From: Stigonema ocellatum SAG 48.90 = DSM 106950
GTDB lineage: Bacteria > Cyanobacteriota > Cyanobacteriia > Cyanobacteriales > Nostocaceae
Direction of reading: 5' to 3'
Length of the DNA: 64,000 nt
Assembly: GCA_016903675.1 (NCBI GenBank)
Contig: JADQBA010000042.1
Coordinates: 1 to 64,000, forward strand
Made by a program: the position numbers and the translations under genes. How positions within the stretch are numbered: the stretch's first letter is position 1; the number at the start of each line of letters is the position of its first letter. This document shows, piece after piece, positions 1-8,551 of this stretch. The notes under the pieces are model-generated. The model did not search any database. It was not told the DNA's origin and saw only the letters and a list, made by a program, of their open reading frames with translations.

Positions 1-425
<425 letters not shown>

Positions 426-760
426 CACTGCGAATTTCTTCCGGTGTCAGTAAGCCCATATCCCAGCCTTCATTGAGAACAAGTTGATTTAATTCCACCG
501 TGAGTGGTGCATGGAAGACGTGACGAACAGCCCTTTCATCAGGGTAGCAGCCAAACTCAGAAAATGTTAATGGTAGATGATAGCCAATTTCTTCTAAAAT
601 CTCTCGCTTTACTGTCACATCTGGGGTTTCACCAGTTTCCATGTGCCCACCAAATAGCCCCCAGTGACCAGGATAAGCAATATTGGGGATATTGTCCCGC
701 AACTGCATGAGAAACTTGTTTTCTTGGTAGAGAATAGCGATCGCCACTTGAGTAGTCATA

Positions 761-845
761 TTTACCGACTGTTGAGTGTTGAGTGTTGACTGTTGAGTGT
801 TGACTGTTTTTAAATAGACAACCGTTAACTGTCAACACTCAACAC
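761..845. repeat. Heptameric tandem/inverted repeat tract
   Basis: Tandem GTTGAGT/GTTGACT units are followed by the inverse form (GTCAACACTCAACA) after a short spacer, so the tract can fold into a hairpin. It fills the spacer between the Nudix gene and the lipoprotein gene. This is the short tandemly repeated repetitive class known in Nostocales. Confidence 0.7.
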
Positions 846-914
846 CAAAGCCGCTATTTATTCCGTTTCTTGTGGCTTTGGGTCACAAGCCGGGGGTTGT
901 GAGTTTGAGATTAA

Positions 915-1355
915 CTATTTGGCTTTGGGAGCGCTAAAGCCAGCCTTTTCGGCTGTCGCTGTATCTGCAAAGCAGATATCTGGGTTGACCTTTGCAAAAT
1001 CTGGTGACTTAGCAGTGTGATAAATGTTGCCTCGCTTAGCTGTAATTTTGCCCTTCACTGGAGCATTTTTGGGACAGGCGGTTCCTTGGGGTTTCACACC
1101 TAACTGCTGAGCTTCAGCCGTAAGAGTTCCCTTAGTTGGAGAAGTAGCCGTAGTTGCTTTTCCCGAACTAGGTGAAGTTGCCGTTACAGGTGCCGACGGA
1201 GTAGTAGATGTTGACTGTGGGGTATTTTCTCCAGCAGGAGCACTACTTGGAGTAGTACTAGCAGTCTCATCATTCTTTTTTCCACAACCTGAGATTGCTA
1301 GAATAGCCAAAAATGCAATGGTAAGAATCCATCGAGATGGCAATAGATGTTTCAT
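915..1355 (-). CDS. Lipoprotein with C-terminal 'sunset'-type domain
   Basis: A 146-aa exported lipoprotein of unknown function. The N-terminus has a basic start, a hydrophobic stretch (about residues 8-20) and a lipobox ending ISGC, so Cys ~24 is the likely lipidation site. A low-complexity Ser/Thr/Pro/Ala linker (about 30-85) follows. The C-terminal ~55 residues contain CPKNAPVKGKI, then IYH, then CFADTATAEKAGF, the pattern of the small 'sunset' domain seen at the ends of many cyanobacterial and nuclease-linked secreted proteins. It has two conserved cysteines. It lies just downstream of, and on the same strand as, the BON-domain gene; a shared transcript is possible but not shown. Confidence 0.65.
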   Translation of the reverse strand: MKHLLPSRWILTIAFLAILAISGCGKKNDETASTTPSSAPAGENTPQSTSTTPSAPVTATSPSSGKATTATSPTKGTLTAEAQQLGVKPQGTACPKNAPVKGKITAKRGNIYHTAKSPDFAKVNPDICFADTATAEKAGFSAPKAK

Positions 1356-1395
1356 AACCTGTTGATATCGCTAAAATTGAAAGATCATACTCTAT

Positions 1396-1755
1396 TTAAC
1401 CAACAGTAACTTGGTCAGTCGAAACATCTGTTGCACCGCTAACACCCCTCGCAATCTCTACCAATTCGTCGAGAATGTCTTGACTGGGAACTTCCCCTTT
1501 GAGTACAACCGTACTGCCAGTTTGGGCTACATACACGCTGTCAACATCATCAAACCGACCATCTTCATCAAAAGCTAGGGCTACCCGCTTTGCCAGTCCG
1601 CTCTCATCGTACTCTCCATTTAACCCCTGTCGCTCTAGAGGAATGGTTTCTGTACTCGTCGGGCTTTCTTCATCATTAGAGGATGCAACAGGTTCGGGAT
1701 TCACTTGAGCATCTTCAGGCTTTTCCTGACCAAAAAGTCTTTGTAACCAACCCAT
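1396..1755 (-). CDS. BON-domain protein
   Basis: A 119-aa protein with an acidic, Ser/Glu/Pro-rich N-terminal half and a C-terminal BON domain (about residues 50-119). Visible BON features are the GLAKRVALAFDED helix, the VYVAQTGSTVVLKGEVPSQ strand-turn with the conserved glycines, and a final VSGATDVSTDQVTVG strand. BON domains bind phospholipid or membrane surfaces. The MGWLQRLFG start is amphipathic and is not a cleavable signal. The protein has the size and layout of many small cyanobacterial BON proteins; its cellular role is unknown. An AGGAGAAAG-like ribosome site (as CTTTCTCCTT on the + strand) lies just upstream of the start. Confidence 0.75.
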   Translation of the reverse strand: MGWLQRLFGQEKPEDAQVNPEPVASSNDEESPTSTETIPLERQGLNGEYDESGLAKRVALAFDEDGRFDDVDSVYVAQTGSTVVLKGEVPSQDILDELVEIARGVSGATDVSTDQVTVG

Positions 1756-1894
1756 AAACTTTCTCCTTCAAATACACAAGACTAAATTTGTGGTATGCGT
1801 GAAAATATAGGTTATTTCTTCATCGCAAATCAATTTCTACATCGAATTTGACGAAAAATGAAATAGCCCTAACTTAGGGACGCCATCAATAGAT

Positions 1895-2225
1895 TGACAC
1901 TCCCCATGCCTAAAGGCAAGAGGATTTTCCAAGAGGTTCGTTCAACTGAGCTTCTTTGGTCTCCGACTGTCGGAGAAACCCACACATGGCGATGATTCCC
2001 CTAGGTGGGTTCCCGGACTCAACCCACTTGGGATTGGTACGGGCGTATTGCAATACGCCCCTATCCTAAGTACGGGCGTATTACAATACGCCCCTACATA
2101 CCAGTCCGGGGGTAGGGTCGAAACATTTGACCTGTTTGACTTTGAAGGGGAATAAATTCCCCACGGGCGCGTGCCCCATGTCTAACGCCATTTGCTCTGC
2201 GCCCTAGGAGTTTCGGTCAAAAACT
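1895..2225 (-). mobile_element. Non-autonomous IS605-like element, copy A
   Basis: The right end (TGACACTCCCCATGCCTAAA at 1895) and left end (CCTAGGAGTTTCGGTCAAAA at about 2203-2222) match the ends of a second copy at 50377-50730 in the opposite orientation. Shared internal blocks include ACCCCCGGACTGG, CAATCCCAAGTGGGTTGAGT and GTGTGGGTTTCTCCGACAGT (as read from the element's own + strand). This copy carries two extra short palindromes built on GGGCGTATTG/CAATACGCCC between the first two blocks. No transposase gene is present. The right-end TGCC-TTTA-GGCA hairpin fits IS200/IS605-type ends; the family call is inference. Confidence 0.6.
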
Positions 2226-2387
2226 TTTAAAAAAATGGATTCTGACTCTACCGGAAGTATACCTGAGTTTTTTATACAACAACACTTGAAAGCGTAAATA
2301 AAATTTTAATAACTCAATCCTAGTAATCAACTACTTCGCTATAAATGAATATAATCATCAATTTTAGAAATCGTCTATTAAATAAAA

Positions 2388-2524
2388 GGCGTTGCTGAAT
2401 TTAGTCATGAATTACGTTTAGTTACAGATTTGTAATTTTCCACAACCCTTGTAGAGACAAGGGTTAATCGCGTCAAGACCATCGGCGTGATTTTCACAAT
2501 TCATCCGCGTGATTCAGCAACGCC
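2388..2524. mobile_element. MITE-like element with 13-bp terminal inverted repeats
   Basis: GGCGTTGCTGAAT at 2388-2400 is perfectly inverted as ATTCAGCAACGCC at 2512-2524. The flanks share AATAAAA (left 2381-2387; right one base beyond the element), which could be a target-site duplication. There is no coding capacity. The interior includes a diverged relative of the GTAGAGAC...GTCTCTAC palindrome found elsewhere in the window. Confidence 0.6.
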
Positions 2525-2948
2525 GAATAAAATTGTTAGCAGGATTTTCCAATTCCTACATTTTTCTTTTTCAATATATAAATTTTACTTATCTTGTGAA
2601 GATACAGTAGATTCTTGCCAAGAATTCTAAAGATAAAATAAAGTTTCTTCTCCAAAAGTCACACTACGTTAACAAAGCACTAAATTATACTAAACAGCCA
2701 TCATCCACTGTGTACACTAGGAAGCATAAAAAATTTATTTAATCTCCCCTGCACAAGGTGTTCTCTGAATAGTATTGCAAAAATAGCGAAGGAAGAGTAT
2801 TTTGTAACAGGTCACGTATACGCCATATTTTGGTAACAGTAACGTCACAGATGTCAGTTAAGTTATCGATAATTTCCTAAAAGCAAACAGTTAAATCATG
2901 CTTTGTCTTGTGATGGTAGCAGCGCTCATTTAAACCGTAAAAATTCGT

Positions 2949-3863
2949 ATGATGAGTTACATTTTTTTCGCTATAGCTGAAAAGTCCGTTAATTCGAGTT
3001 GTCCCAGTGAAGTAGACTTGGGGTTTGTCCAATTAGATTGGTTTAAGGTAGTTATTTTGGGCATTGTCCAAGGTATAACAGAATTACTGCCAATCAGTAG
3101 TACCGCCCATTTGCGAATAGTACCGGGTTTGTTGGGATGGCAAGACCCAGGTACAGCCTTTTCGGCGGCGATGCAACTTGCCAGTTTGGCAGCTGTCATT
3201 AGTTATTTTTGGAAAGACATCAAGCAATTGACAGGCGGGACAGTAAGAGCGATCGCCGAACAAAACTTCCAGTCTAGTTCCTTTCAACTAGTACTAGGAC
3301 TGATACTGGGTACGCTTCCCTTAGTAGTGGCGGGTCTTTTGGTTCACAAAACCATCAACGCTTGCCACTCTCCCTTTCGGACTTTAACAGTGATTGGGAG
3401 CGCTTCCATCGTCATGTCTATCCTCCTAGCTATTGCAGAAAAACAGGGGAACCACGAGCGCGATTTTAGCAAATTAACCTGGCGAGACGCAATCATAGTA
3501 GGAATCGCTCAAGCATTCGCCCTGATTCCAGGGGTTTCTCGCTCCGGTTCCACATTAACAGCCGGAATATTTCTGAAAATGGAGCGAGAAACAGCAGCTA
3601 AATTTTCCTTTTTACTTGGCATACCAGCCGTTATATTAGCAGGGGCAAAGGAACTGCATGTCCTACTCAAAGCTGGTCTTGATACTCATGGTTGGTTGAT
3701 TCTGTTAATTGGCTTAACCTCCGCCAGTATTTCCGCCTTCTTAGCGATTTACGGTCTGTTAAGCTACCTGGAAAAACACAACACCTTTATTTTTGTCTTC
3801 TATCGCTTAGCCATGGGTGTATTTTTGATCGCCGCTGTGATCGCAGGTTGGTTGCCAAATTAA
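2949..3863 (+). CDS. uppP: Undecaprenyl-diphosphatase
   Basis: A 304-aa integral membrane phosphatase (UppP/BacA family) that regenerates undecaprenyl phosphate, the lipid carrier for peptidoglycan and other envelope polymers. The two family signatures are present: GIVQGITELLPISSTAHL near residues 38-55 (E and SS-H of the first active-site loop) and PGVSRSGSTLTAGIFL near 194-209 (second loop with the conserved Arg and Ser). Several hydrophobic helices span the remainder. The length is typical of cyanobacterial members; the first ~28 residues are an extension, so a downstream start is possible. It stands alone, facing away from the BON gene and followed by repeat DNA. Confidence 0.93.
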   Translation: MMSYIFFAIAEKSVNSSCPSEVDLGFVQLDWFKVVILGIVQGITELLPISSTAHLRIVPGLLGWQDPGTAFSAAMQLASLAAVISYFWKDIKQLTGGTVRAIAEQNFQSSSFQLVLGLILGTLPLVVAGLLVHKTINACHSPFRTLTVIGSASIVMSILLAIAEKQGNHERDFSKLTWRDAIIVGIAQAFALIPGVSRSGSTLTAGIFLKMERETAAKFSFLLGIPAVILAGAKELHVLLKAGLDTHGWLILLIGLTSASISAFLAIYGLLSYLEKHNTFIFVFYRLAMGVFLIAAVIAGWLPN

Positions 3864-3865
3864 AA

Positions 3866-4004
3866 AGTAGGGTCGTGGGGTCGTGGGGGAGTGTCTGATG
3901 GGGGTCGTGGGGGTGTGGGGGAACCCTACGAACCAAAGAACAAATCGTCCTTCTTATCCTACACCCTTACCCCCCTTCCCCCCTTCCCCCCTTCCCCCCT
4001 TCTT
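3866..4004. repeat. Low-complexity GTGGGG / CCCCTTC repeat tract
   Basis: G-rich repeats (GGGTCGTGGGG units) are followed by C-rich heptamers (CCCCTTC) in inverse orientation, between two convergent genes. It may act as a hairpin-type barrier to read-through, but that is inference. Confidence 0.55.
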
Positions 4005-4454
4005 TTAATTCTCCTCTAGATACACTTCACCGAAGTCTTTGCCAGCTAAAGGAATACTTTGGTAGTGAATTTTACCTTTTATCATCACTTTTTCTCCCTG
4101 TTTCAGCCCAGTTTGATTGGTGATTACCCAGATTTTTCCAGTAAAGTCATTGATTTGATACAAGTGCCGTTTTAAAAGCGGCACTTGCCTTTCTACCTTA
4201 CCCTGGATGTAGACTGTGGCTGTATCATCTTGTTGTGGTTTAAGTTCCCGAATGGGGGTGACATTGACACCTATTGCATTCACGCCATAACGCCCTAAGT
4301 TATCACAACTGAGCAGTCCCGCTAACAGAAAAAAGGTCAATCCCAGGCTTAGGGGCAAAGCAGTGCTGTGCCAGTACAGAAAGGAGAGGTATTGCATGAG
4401 AGCTACCTGTTGAGCGATTTTTTGCATCCGTACTAGGTACGTCGGAATTTTCAT
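4005..4454 (-). CDS. OB-fold-like lipoprotein, hypothetical
   Basis: A 149-aa protein with a membrane segment at about residues 22-50 ending in a possible lipobox (AGLLSC). The C-terminal ~80 residues look like a small OB-fold: TATVYIQGKVERQVPLL, YQINDFTGKIWVITN and GEKVMIKGKIHY follow the tRNA-anti/OB pattern of alternating strands. It probably sits on the periplasmic side of a membrane. The 20+ residues before the hydrophobic stretch are long for a signal peptide, so an internal Met start (residue 10 or 20) is possible. No function can be assigned. It is divergent from folD, with about 80 bp between them. Confidence 0.6.
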   Translation of the reverse strand: MKIPTYLVRMQKIAQQVALMQYLSFLYWHSTALPLSLGLTFFLLAGLLSCDNLGRYGVNAIGVNVTPIRELKPQQDDTATVYIQGKVERQVPLLKRHLYQINDFTGKIWVITNQTGLKQGEKVMIKGKIHYQSIPLAGKDFGEVYLEEN

Positions 4455-4537
4455 CTAATGAGTTCCCATTAATACAACGTTGTTCAGTGTGAGAAACACA
4501 TTTTCAACAGACCCGACCAATCTGAGAAGATAAAGAA

Positions 4538-5410
4538 ATGGAAACAAAAACTGCCAAACTTCTTGACGGTAAATCTCTTGCTGCAAAAATTCAGCAAGAA
4601 CTCTGTGCTGCTATTACAAAATTACAACCCCAAATAGGACGTCCGCCTGGTTTAGCAGTGCTGATGGTGGGCGATGACCCAGCGTCAGCTGCTTATGTAC
4701 GCGGTAAAGAGAACGCCTGCAAAAAAGTGGGTATTGCTTCCTTTGGTAAGCATTTTCCCGTGGAAACAACTCAAGCAGAACTAGAGTCAGTTATTGCTGC
4801 ACTTAACCACGATGAACGGGTGGATGGTATTCTCGTACAGCTACCCCTACCTAGCCACTTGGATGCGGTGACGCTGTTGCATCAAATTGATCCCGATAAA
4901 GACGCCGACGGACTACACCCAATTAACTTGGGTCGATTGGTACGGCAAGAACCTGGTTTACGCAGTTGCACTCCATATGGGATCATGAGACTGCTACGGG
5001 AGTATGAAATCCCCCTCCAAGGAAAACAGGCGGTGGTGGTGGGACGCAGTATTTTGGTGGGCAAACCAATGGCATTGATGCTACTGGAGGCAGATGCTAC
5101 TGTCACCATTGCCCATAAGAGCTCGCACGATCTGGGTGCCATAACCAAAAATGCTGATATTCTCATTACAGCAGTAGGTCGTCCAGGACTTGTGACTGCT
5201 GAGATGGTAAAAACAGGCGCTGTTGTGGTAGATGTGGGAATGAATCGTGTTACTGATGCCGATGGCAACAGTCGTTTAGTAGGAGATGTCAACTTTGACT
5301 CAATCAAGAGTGTGGCAGAATTTCTCACCCCAGTTCCTGGTGGTGTTGGTCCAATGACGGTAGCCATGTTATTGCAAAATACAGTAAATAGCTATTCAAA
5401 AGAGTTATGA
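4538..5410 (+). CDS. folD: Methylenetetrahydrofolate dehydrogenase / cyclohydrolase
   Basis: A 290-aa bifunctional enzyme that interconverts methylene-, methenyl- and 10-formyl-tetrahydrofolate in cytosolic one-carbon metabolism. Family signatures: the N-terminal YVRGKENACKKVGI block with the active-site Tyr and Lys, DGILVQLPLP, the NADP-binding VVVGRSILVGKPMALML, and the C-terminal PVPGGVGPMTVAMLL. The length is standard. It is followed by crtE and a PAP2-like gene on the same strand, an order seen in other cyanobacteria, but the 190-bp repeat-filled gap to crtE argues against a tight operon. An AGAAGATAAAG stretch lies just before the ATG. Confidence 0.97.
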   Translation: METKTAKLLDGKSLAAKIQQELCAAITKLQPQIGRPPGLAVLMVGDDPASAAYVRGKENACKKVGIASFGKHFPVETTQAELESVIAALNHDERVDGILVQLPLPSHLDAVTLLHQIDPDKDADGLHPINLGRLVRQEPGLRSCTPYGIMRLLREYEIPLQGKQAVVVGRSILVGKPMALMLLEADATVTIAHKSSHDLGAITKNADILITAVGRPGLVTAEMVKTGAVVVDVGMNRVTDADGNSRLVGDVNFDSIKSVAEFLTPVPGGVGPMTVAMLLQNTVNSYSKEL

Positions 5411-5545
5411 ATTATGAATTATGAATTATGAACTAGGAGTGAGGAGTTGGGGGTGAGGAGTGAGGAGTGAGGAGTGAGGAGTGAGGAGTTAGGAGTTAGG
5501 AGTTAGAAATTATTTCATAATTCATAATTCATAGTTCAAAATTAT
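5411..5545. repeat. Tandem repeat tract between folD and crtE
   Basis: AATTATG units overlap the folD stop, followed by GAGGAGT and GGAGTTA heptamers, and then an inverse ATAATTCAT block, giving a potential stem. There is no coding potential. Confidence 0.65.
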
Positions 5546-5601
5546 TTGTCAAAGACCTTTAAAATTGTTACTTAGATAACAGAAAATCAAGGAAATTAAG
5601 G

Positions 5602-6528
5602 ATGGTAGCAGCGGATAATCTTCAAAAGACTCCAGAGTCAGCTAAATTTGACCTATTAACCTATCTCAAAGACAGACAAAAGCTTTGTGAAACAGCTTTA
5701 GATCAGGCTATTTCCATACGCTATCCAGAAAAGATTTACGAAGCAATGCGCTACTCGCTATTGGCAGGAGGTAAGCGTCTGCGTCCCATTCTTTGCCTTG
5801 CTACCTGTGAAATGACAGGTGGCACAACGGCCATGGCGCTGCCAACAGCTTGTGCTGTGGAGATGATCCACACAATGTCATTAATTCATGACGACCTGCC
5901 AGCCATGGATAATGACGATTACCGTCGCGGTAAGCTGACCAATCACAAGGTCTATGGCGAAGATATTGCAATTTTGGCTGGGGATGGCTTGTTAGCTTAC
6001 GCGTTCGAGTTTGTGGCAAATCACACCCAGAATGTACCAATAGAGCGAGTATTGCAGGTCATTGCCCTTTTGGGACGTGCAACGGGGGCTGCTGGTTTAG
6101 TCGGAGGTCAAGTGCTTGATTTAGAATCAGAAGGCAAAACGGATATTTCCCTAGAAACCCTAAATTTCATTCACAACCACAAAACAGCCGCCCTTTTAGA
6201 AGCTAGCGTCGTTTGTGGTGCTATTTTGGCAGGAGCTACGGACGAAAATTTACAACGGTTGTCTCGGTATTCTCAGAATATCGGACTTGCCTTTCAGATT
6301 GTGGATGACATTTTGGATATCACCGCCACCCAAGAGCAATTGGGCAAAACCGCTGGGAAAGACCAAAAGGCTCAAAAAGTAACTTATCCTAGCCTTTGGG
6401 GGCTAGAAGAATCTCGTCATCGTGCTCAACAGATTATTGAGGCTGCTTGTGCCGAATTAGAACCCTTTGGAGAAAAAGCTTTGCCCCTAACAGCGATCGC
6501 TCAATTTATTACCAGTCGCAATCACTAA
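5602..6528 (+). CDS. crtE: Geranylgeranyl diphosphate synthase
   Basis: A 308-aa trans-prenyltransferase of the FPP/GGPP synthase family that makes C20 GGPP, the precursor of carotenoids, the chlorophyll phytyl tail and quinones. The first Asp-rich motif is seen in LIHDDLPAMDNDDYRRG (about residue 95-111) and the second in QIVDDILDITA (about residue 232-242), each chelating Mg2+ with the substrate diphosphate. GGKRLRPIL near residue 57 is the conserved IPP-binding segment. The length is typical. GGPP rather than FPP specificity is inferred from cyanobacterial context. A HIP1 site lies near the 3' end. Confidence 0.93.
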   Translation: MVAADNLQKTPESAKFDLLTYLKDRQKLCETALDQAISIRYPEKIYEAMRYSLLAGGKRLRPILCLATCEMTGGTTAMALPTACAVEMIHTMSLIHDDLPAMDNDDYRRGKLTNHKVYGEDIAILAGDGLLAYAFEFVANHTQNVPIERVLQVIALLGRATGAAGLVGGQVLDLESEGKTDISLETLNFIHNHKTAALLEASVVCGAILAGATDENLQRLSRYSQNIGLAFQIVDDILDITATQEQLGKTAGKDQKAQKVTYPSLWGLEESRHRAQQIIEAACAELEPFGEKALPLTAIAQFITSRNH

Positions 6529-6659
6529 ATAACCAATGATGAATGATGAATGATAAATACTAACCAACTTTACAACTCATAATTTATCATTCATAATTCA
6601 TATCTATTTTCAGAATTCATTATTCATAATTCATCATTGTCTCACCTACCCAAAAGACC

Positions 6660-7115
6660 ATGCAGGACATAGGCAACATCTTAGACAACCGGGTGCTGCT
6701 GGTTGCTCTGGTAGCTTGTTTGATTGCTCAAGCATTGAAGCTTGTGGTTGAGCTAATCAAAAATCGTAAACTAGATGTGAGCGTTTTATTCACAACTGGA
6801 GGTATGCCTAGTGCCCATTCAGCTTTAGTAACAGCCTTAGCGGCTGGTGTTGGGCAAACTATTGGTTGGGCTTCTCCTGAATTTGCAGTTGCTATTGTTT
6901 TTGCCATCATAGTTATGTATGATGCGGCAGGAGTTCGCCAAGCAGCTGGCAAGCAAGCTCGTGTTCTCAATCAAGTGGTTGATGAATTATTTCACGAACA
7001 CCCAGAGTTTAACCAAGATCGTCTCAAGGAATTGTTGGGACACACACCCTTTCAGGTGATAGCTGGTTCGGCTTTGGGTATAACCATCTCCTGGTTAGCT
7101 AGAGCAACCTATTAA
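6660..7115 (+). CDS. Divergent PAP2 family membrane protein
   Basis: A 151-aa membrane protein of the divergent PAP2/acid phosphatase family (YuiD-like). Visible features: the GGMPSAHSALVTALAAGVG block around residues 46-64, which corresponds to the PSxxH core, an AIIVMYDAAGVRQAAGKQA block, then ELLGHTPFQVIAGSALGI. Three to four hydrophobic helices are present. The family is assumed to act on a lipid phosphate, but no substrate is known. Its position after folD and crtE suggests, without proof, a link to isoprenoid or lipid metabolism. Inverted repeats fill the 5' and 3' spacers. Confidence 0.85.
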   Translation: MQDIGNILDNRVLLVALVACLIAQALKLVVELIKNRKLDVSVLFTTGGMPSAHSALVTALAAGVGQTIGWASPEFAVAIVFAIIVMYDAAGVRQAAGKQARVLNQVVDELFHEHPEFNQDRLKELLGHTPFQVIAGSALGITISWLARATY

Positions 7116-7246
7116 TTGTTGATTATTGTTAGTCAATTAACAATCAACAACCATAGCAGTCCTATGTTAACAGTTGACTGTTAACTGTCAACCGTTAACA
7201 GTCAACAGCCCAAACGATTTGTTTCGCTAAAATAGGATTGCTATAT
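7116..7246. repeat. Inverted repeat tract (GTTAACAGT/ACTGTTAAC family)
   Basis: Two families of short inverted repeats: TTGTTGATTATTG against CAATCAACAA, then repeated GTTAACAGTTGACTGTTAAC-type units. They lie between convergent genes and contain no ORF. Confidence 0.55.
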
Positions 7247-7966
7247 CTACTGTAAATGCACAACTGAGCGTAGTAAAATGACTTTCCTGCTATCTACAAG
7301 TATGGCAAAAAAACCGCGTTCGCTTAGGGTCTGTAATGTGTTATAAGCTTGTTTTTGGTTGGTTGTGTAAACTGCTAACAAGTAAGGGCGTTGTCCATAG
7401 GAAACAAAACCTACGTCACCTCCCACCACTTGCTGCACTTGAGTGACAACTTCTGGGCGGTTATAATAATCCACTAATATGGCAAAACCCTCTCCTAGTC
7501 GTTGGGGTTTATAAGTTGAGGTTTGAGTCGTCGTTTCCAAATCTTTTGGTCGAGTAGTAACGATCGCCGACAACCCAGCTACATTCTTGACATACCTCCC
7601 CCAACGATTGGCGTCTTCAATTCTGGTAAACCCGCCTATCCGCGTTACTATATCTTTGAGATATTTGCAGGTGGTGATCTTAAGTTCGGGCGGTAAGGCG
7701 CGACGCAGTTGGGTTTGATTATCTGGTGTGGGACTGATTACCAATAAAAGATACTCACCACTATTGGGAGGTTGACAAACAGCAATTTCTTGTTGGGCGG
7801 CGACAGAACTTGCACCACTCATCAACCCTATAAACGCTAGTACAAGAAGCCAGAAGGCAGTCTGAGAAACCCGGTTTCTTTGAGAAACCGGGTTTCTGCA
7901 CCCCACAAACTTCCTGTAGTGGACTACTAGTATCAAAACATTTGATAAAGTAAAAAATTTCAGCAT
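7247..7966 (-). CDS. Secreted SPOR-like hypothetical protein
   Basis: A 239-aa exported protein of unknown function. A hydrophobic segment (FWLLVLAFIGLMSGASSVAAQQ) ends in a plausible signal-peptidase site (VAA-QQ). The mature part has two repeats of a SPOR-like layout: GEYLLLVISP...RIGGFTRIEDANRWGRYV and GEGFAILVDYYNRPEV...RPYLLAVYTTNQKQAYNTLQTLSERGFFAILVD, suggesting peptidoglycan or envelope association. Residues ~23-33 (CRNPVSQRNRVSQ) are encoded by a palindromic repeat (7865-7897), so the native start may be inside or after it, close to the signal peptide. The assignment to SPOR is by pattern only. Confidence 0.6.
   Translation of the reverse strand: MLKFFTLSNVLILVVHYRKFVGCRNPVSQRNRVSQTAFWLLVLAFIGLMSGASSVAAQQEIAVCQPPNSGEYLLLVISPTPDNQTQLRRALPPELKITTCKYLKDIVTRIGGFTRIEDANRWGRYVKNVAGLSAIVTTRPKDLETTTQTSTYKPQRLGEGFAILVDYYNRPEVVTQVQQVVGGDVGFVSYGQRPYLLAVYTTNQKQAYNTLQTLSERGFFAILVDSRKVILLRSVVHLQ
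7865..7897. repeat. Palindromic AGAAACCCGGTTTCT repeat inside a coding N-terminus
   Basis: AGAAACCCGGTTTCT and AGAAACCGGGTTTCT are separated by three bases. A related pair occurs at 53068-53102. Here the repeat lies in frame in the 5' part of the secreted-protein gene. Confidence 0.7.
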
Positions 7967-8071
7967 TTCTTAATAATACATAATTAATTATTTGTCAATA
8001 GTCATTTGCCATCAGTCATTAGTCATTTGTGTGTTTTTTACCAATGACCAATGACCAATGACTATTAACTA

Positions 8072-8410
8072 TTAACTATTAACTGTGGCGCGAGATGCCA
8101 AAGCTTCAGGAATTGTATCAGAAGGAGCCTGAAATTCGCCTGTAAGGACGTATTCTAATCGCAGTTTTAACCAGGTAATAAATTGAGGATTAGTGGAAAT
8201 AATCGCCACTGCTGGTTGGGGACACTTCGCTTTTACCTCCACCATCTGAGGTGCTTCTAGGAAGGCTGGTTCCTTAACCAACCAAAAATCAATTTCTTTT
8301 TCTTGTTCGTGGTAATGACGCGTACGCTCCCGCAAAACTTCCTCTAAGGGTTCTTCTTCTAGCAGAAAGCGTTGACTTGCCAAAACGTAATAGTATGTTT
8401 GCATATTCAT
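8072..8410 (-). CDS. DUF2488 / MgPME-cyclase complex family protein
   Basis: A 112-aa soluble protein matching, from memory, the small cyanobacterial and plastid DUF2488 family. Diagnostic blocks are TYYYVLASQRFLLEEEPLEEVLRER near the N-terminus, EIDFWLV, then PAVAIISTNPQFITWLKLRLEYVL near residues 70-92. The family has been linked by name to the magnesium-protoporphyrin monomethyl ester cyclase complex of chlorophyll synthesis; nothing in this sequence proves that role. Met1 or Met3 could both serve as the start. The last residues are encoded just next to an inverted-repeat spacer. It stands as a single gene. Confidence 0.7.
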   Translation of the reverse strand: MNMQTYYYVLASQRFLLEEEPLEEVLRERTRHYHEQEKEIDFWLVKEPAFLEAPQMVEVKAKCPQPAVAIISTNPQFITWLKLRLEYVLTGEFQAPSDTIPEALASRATVNS

Positions 8411-8463
8411 CCGTTGGTTGACCTATCCGTAAACTAGTGTATAATTGGGAGGGGTCACATATG

Positions 8464-8502
8464 TGAATCCCTAATAGGGATTGAAATGAAATGAAATGAA
8501 AC
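8464..8502. repeat. Solo CRISPR-repeat-like sequence
   Basis: TGAATCCCTAATAGGGATTG followed by GAAATGAAATGAAATGAAAC resembles cyanobacterial CRISPR repeats of the AATCCCTAATAGGGATT type. It occurs once, with no second repeat or spacer series around it and no cas gene in the window, so it is not an array. Confidence 0.35.
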
Positions 8503-8551
8503 ATGATAAGGGCGCAGTGCTGCTTGCTGTGCCCCTACCAATTAAGCAAAC

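Larger units (their letters stand above)
1756..2948. other. Gene-poor spacer with two small mobile-like elements
   Basis: About 1.2 kb without a convincing gene. It holds a non-autonomous IS605-like element (1895-2225) and a short MITE-like element (2388-2524), described separately. The rest is AT-rich DNA that probably contains the uppP promoter region; I could not assign specific -35/-10 boxes with confidence. Confidence 0.6.

Noticed and set aside
8464..8502. CRISPR array
   Set aside because: Only one repeat-like unit, with no spacers or cas genes in the window.
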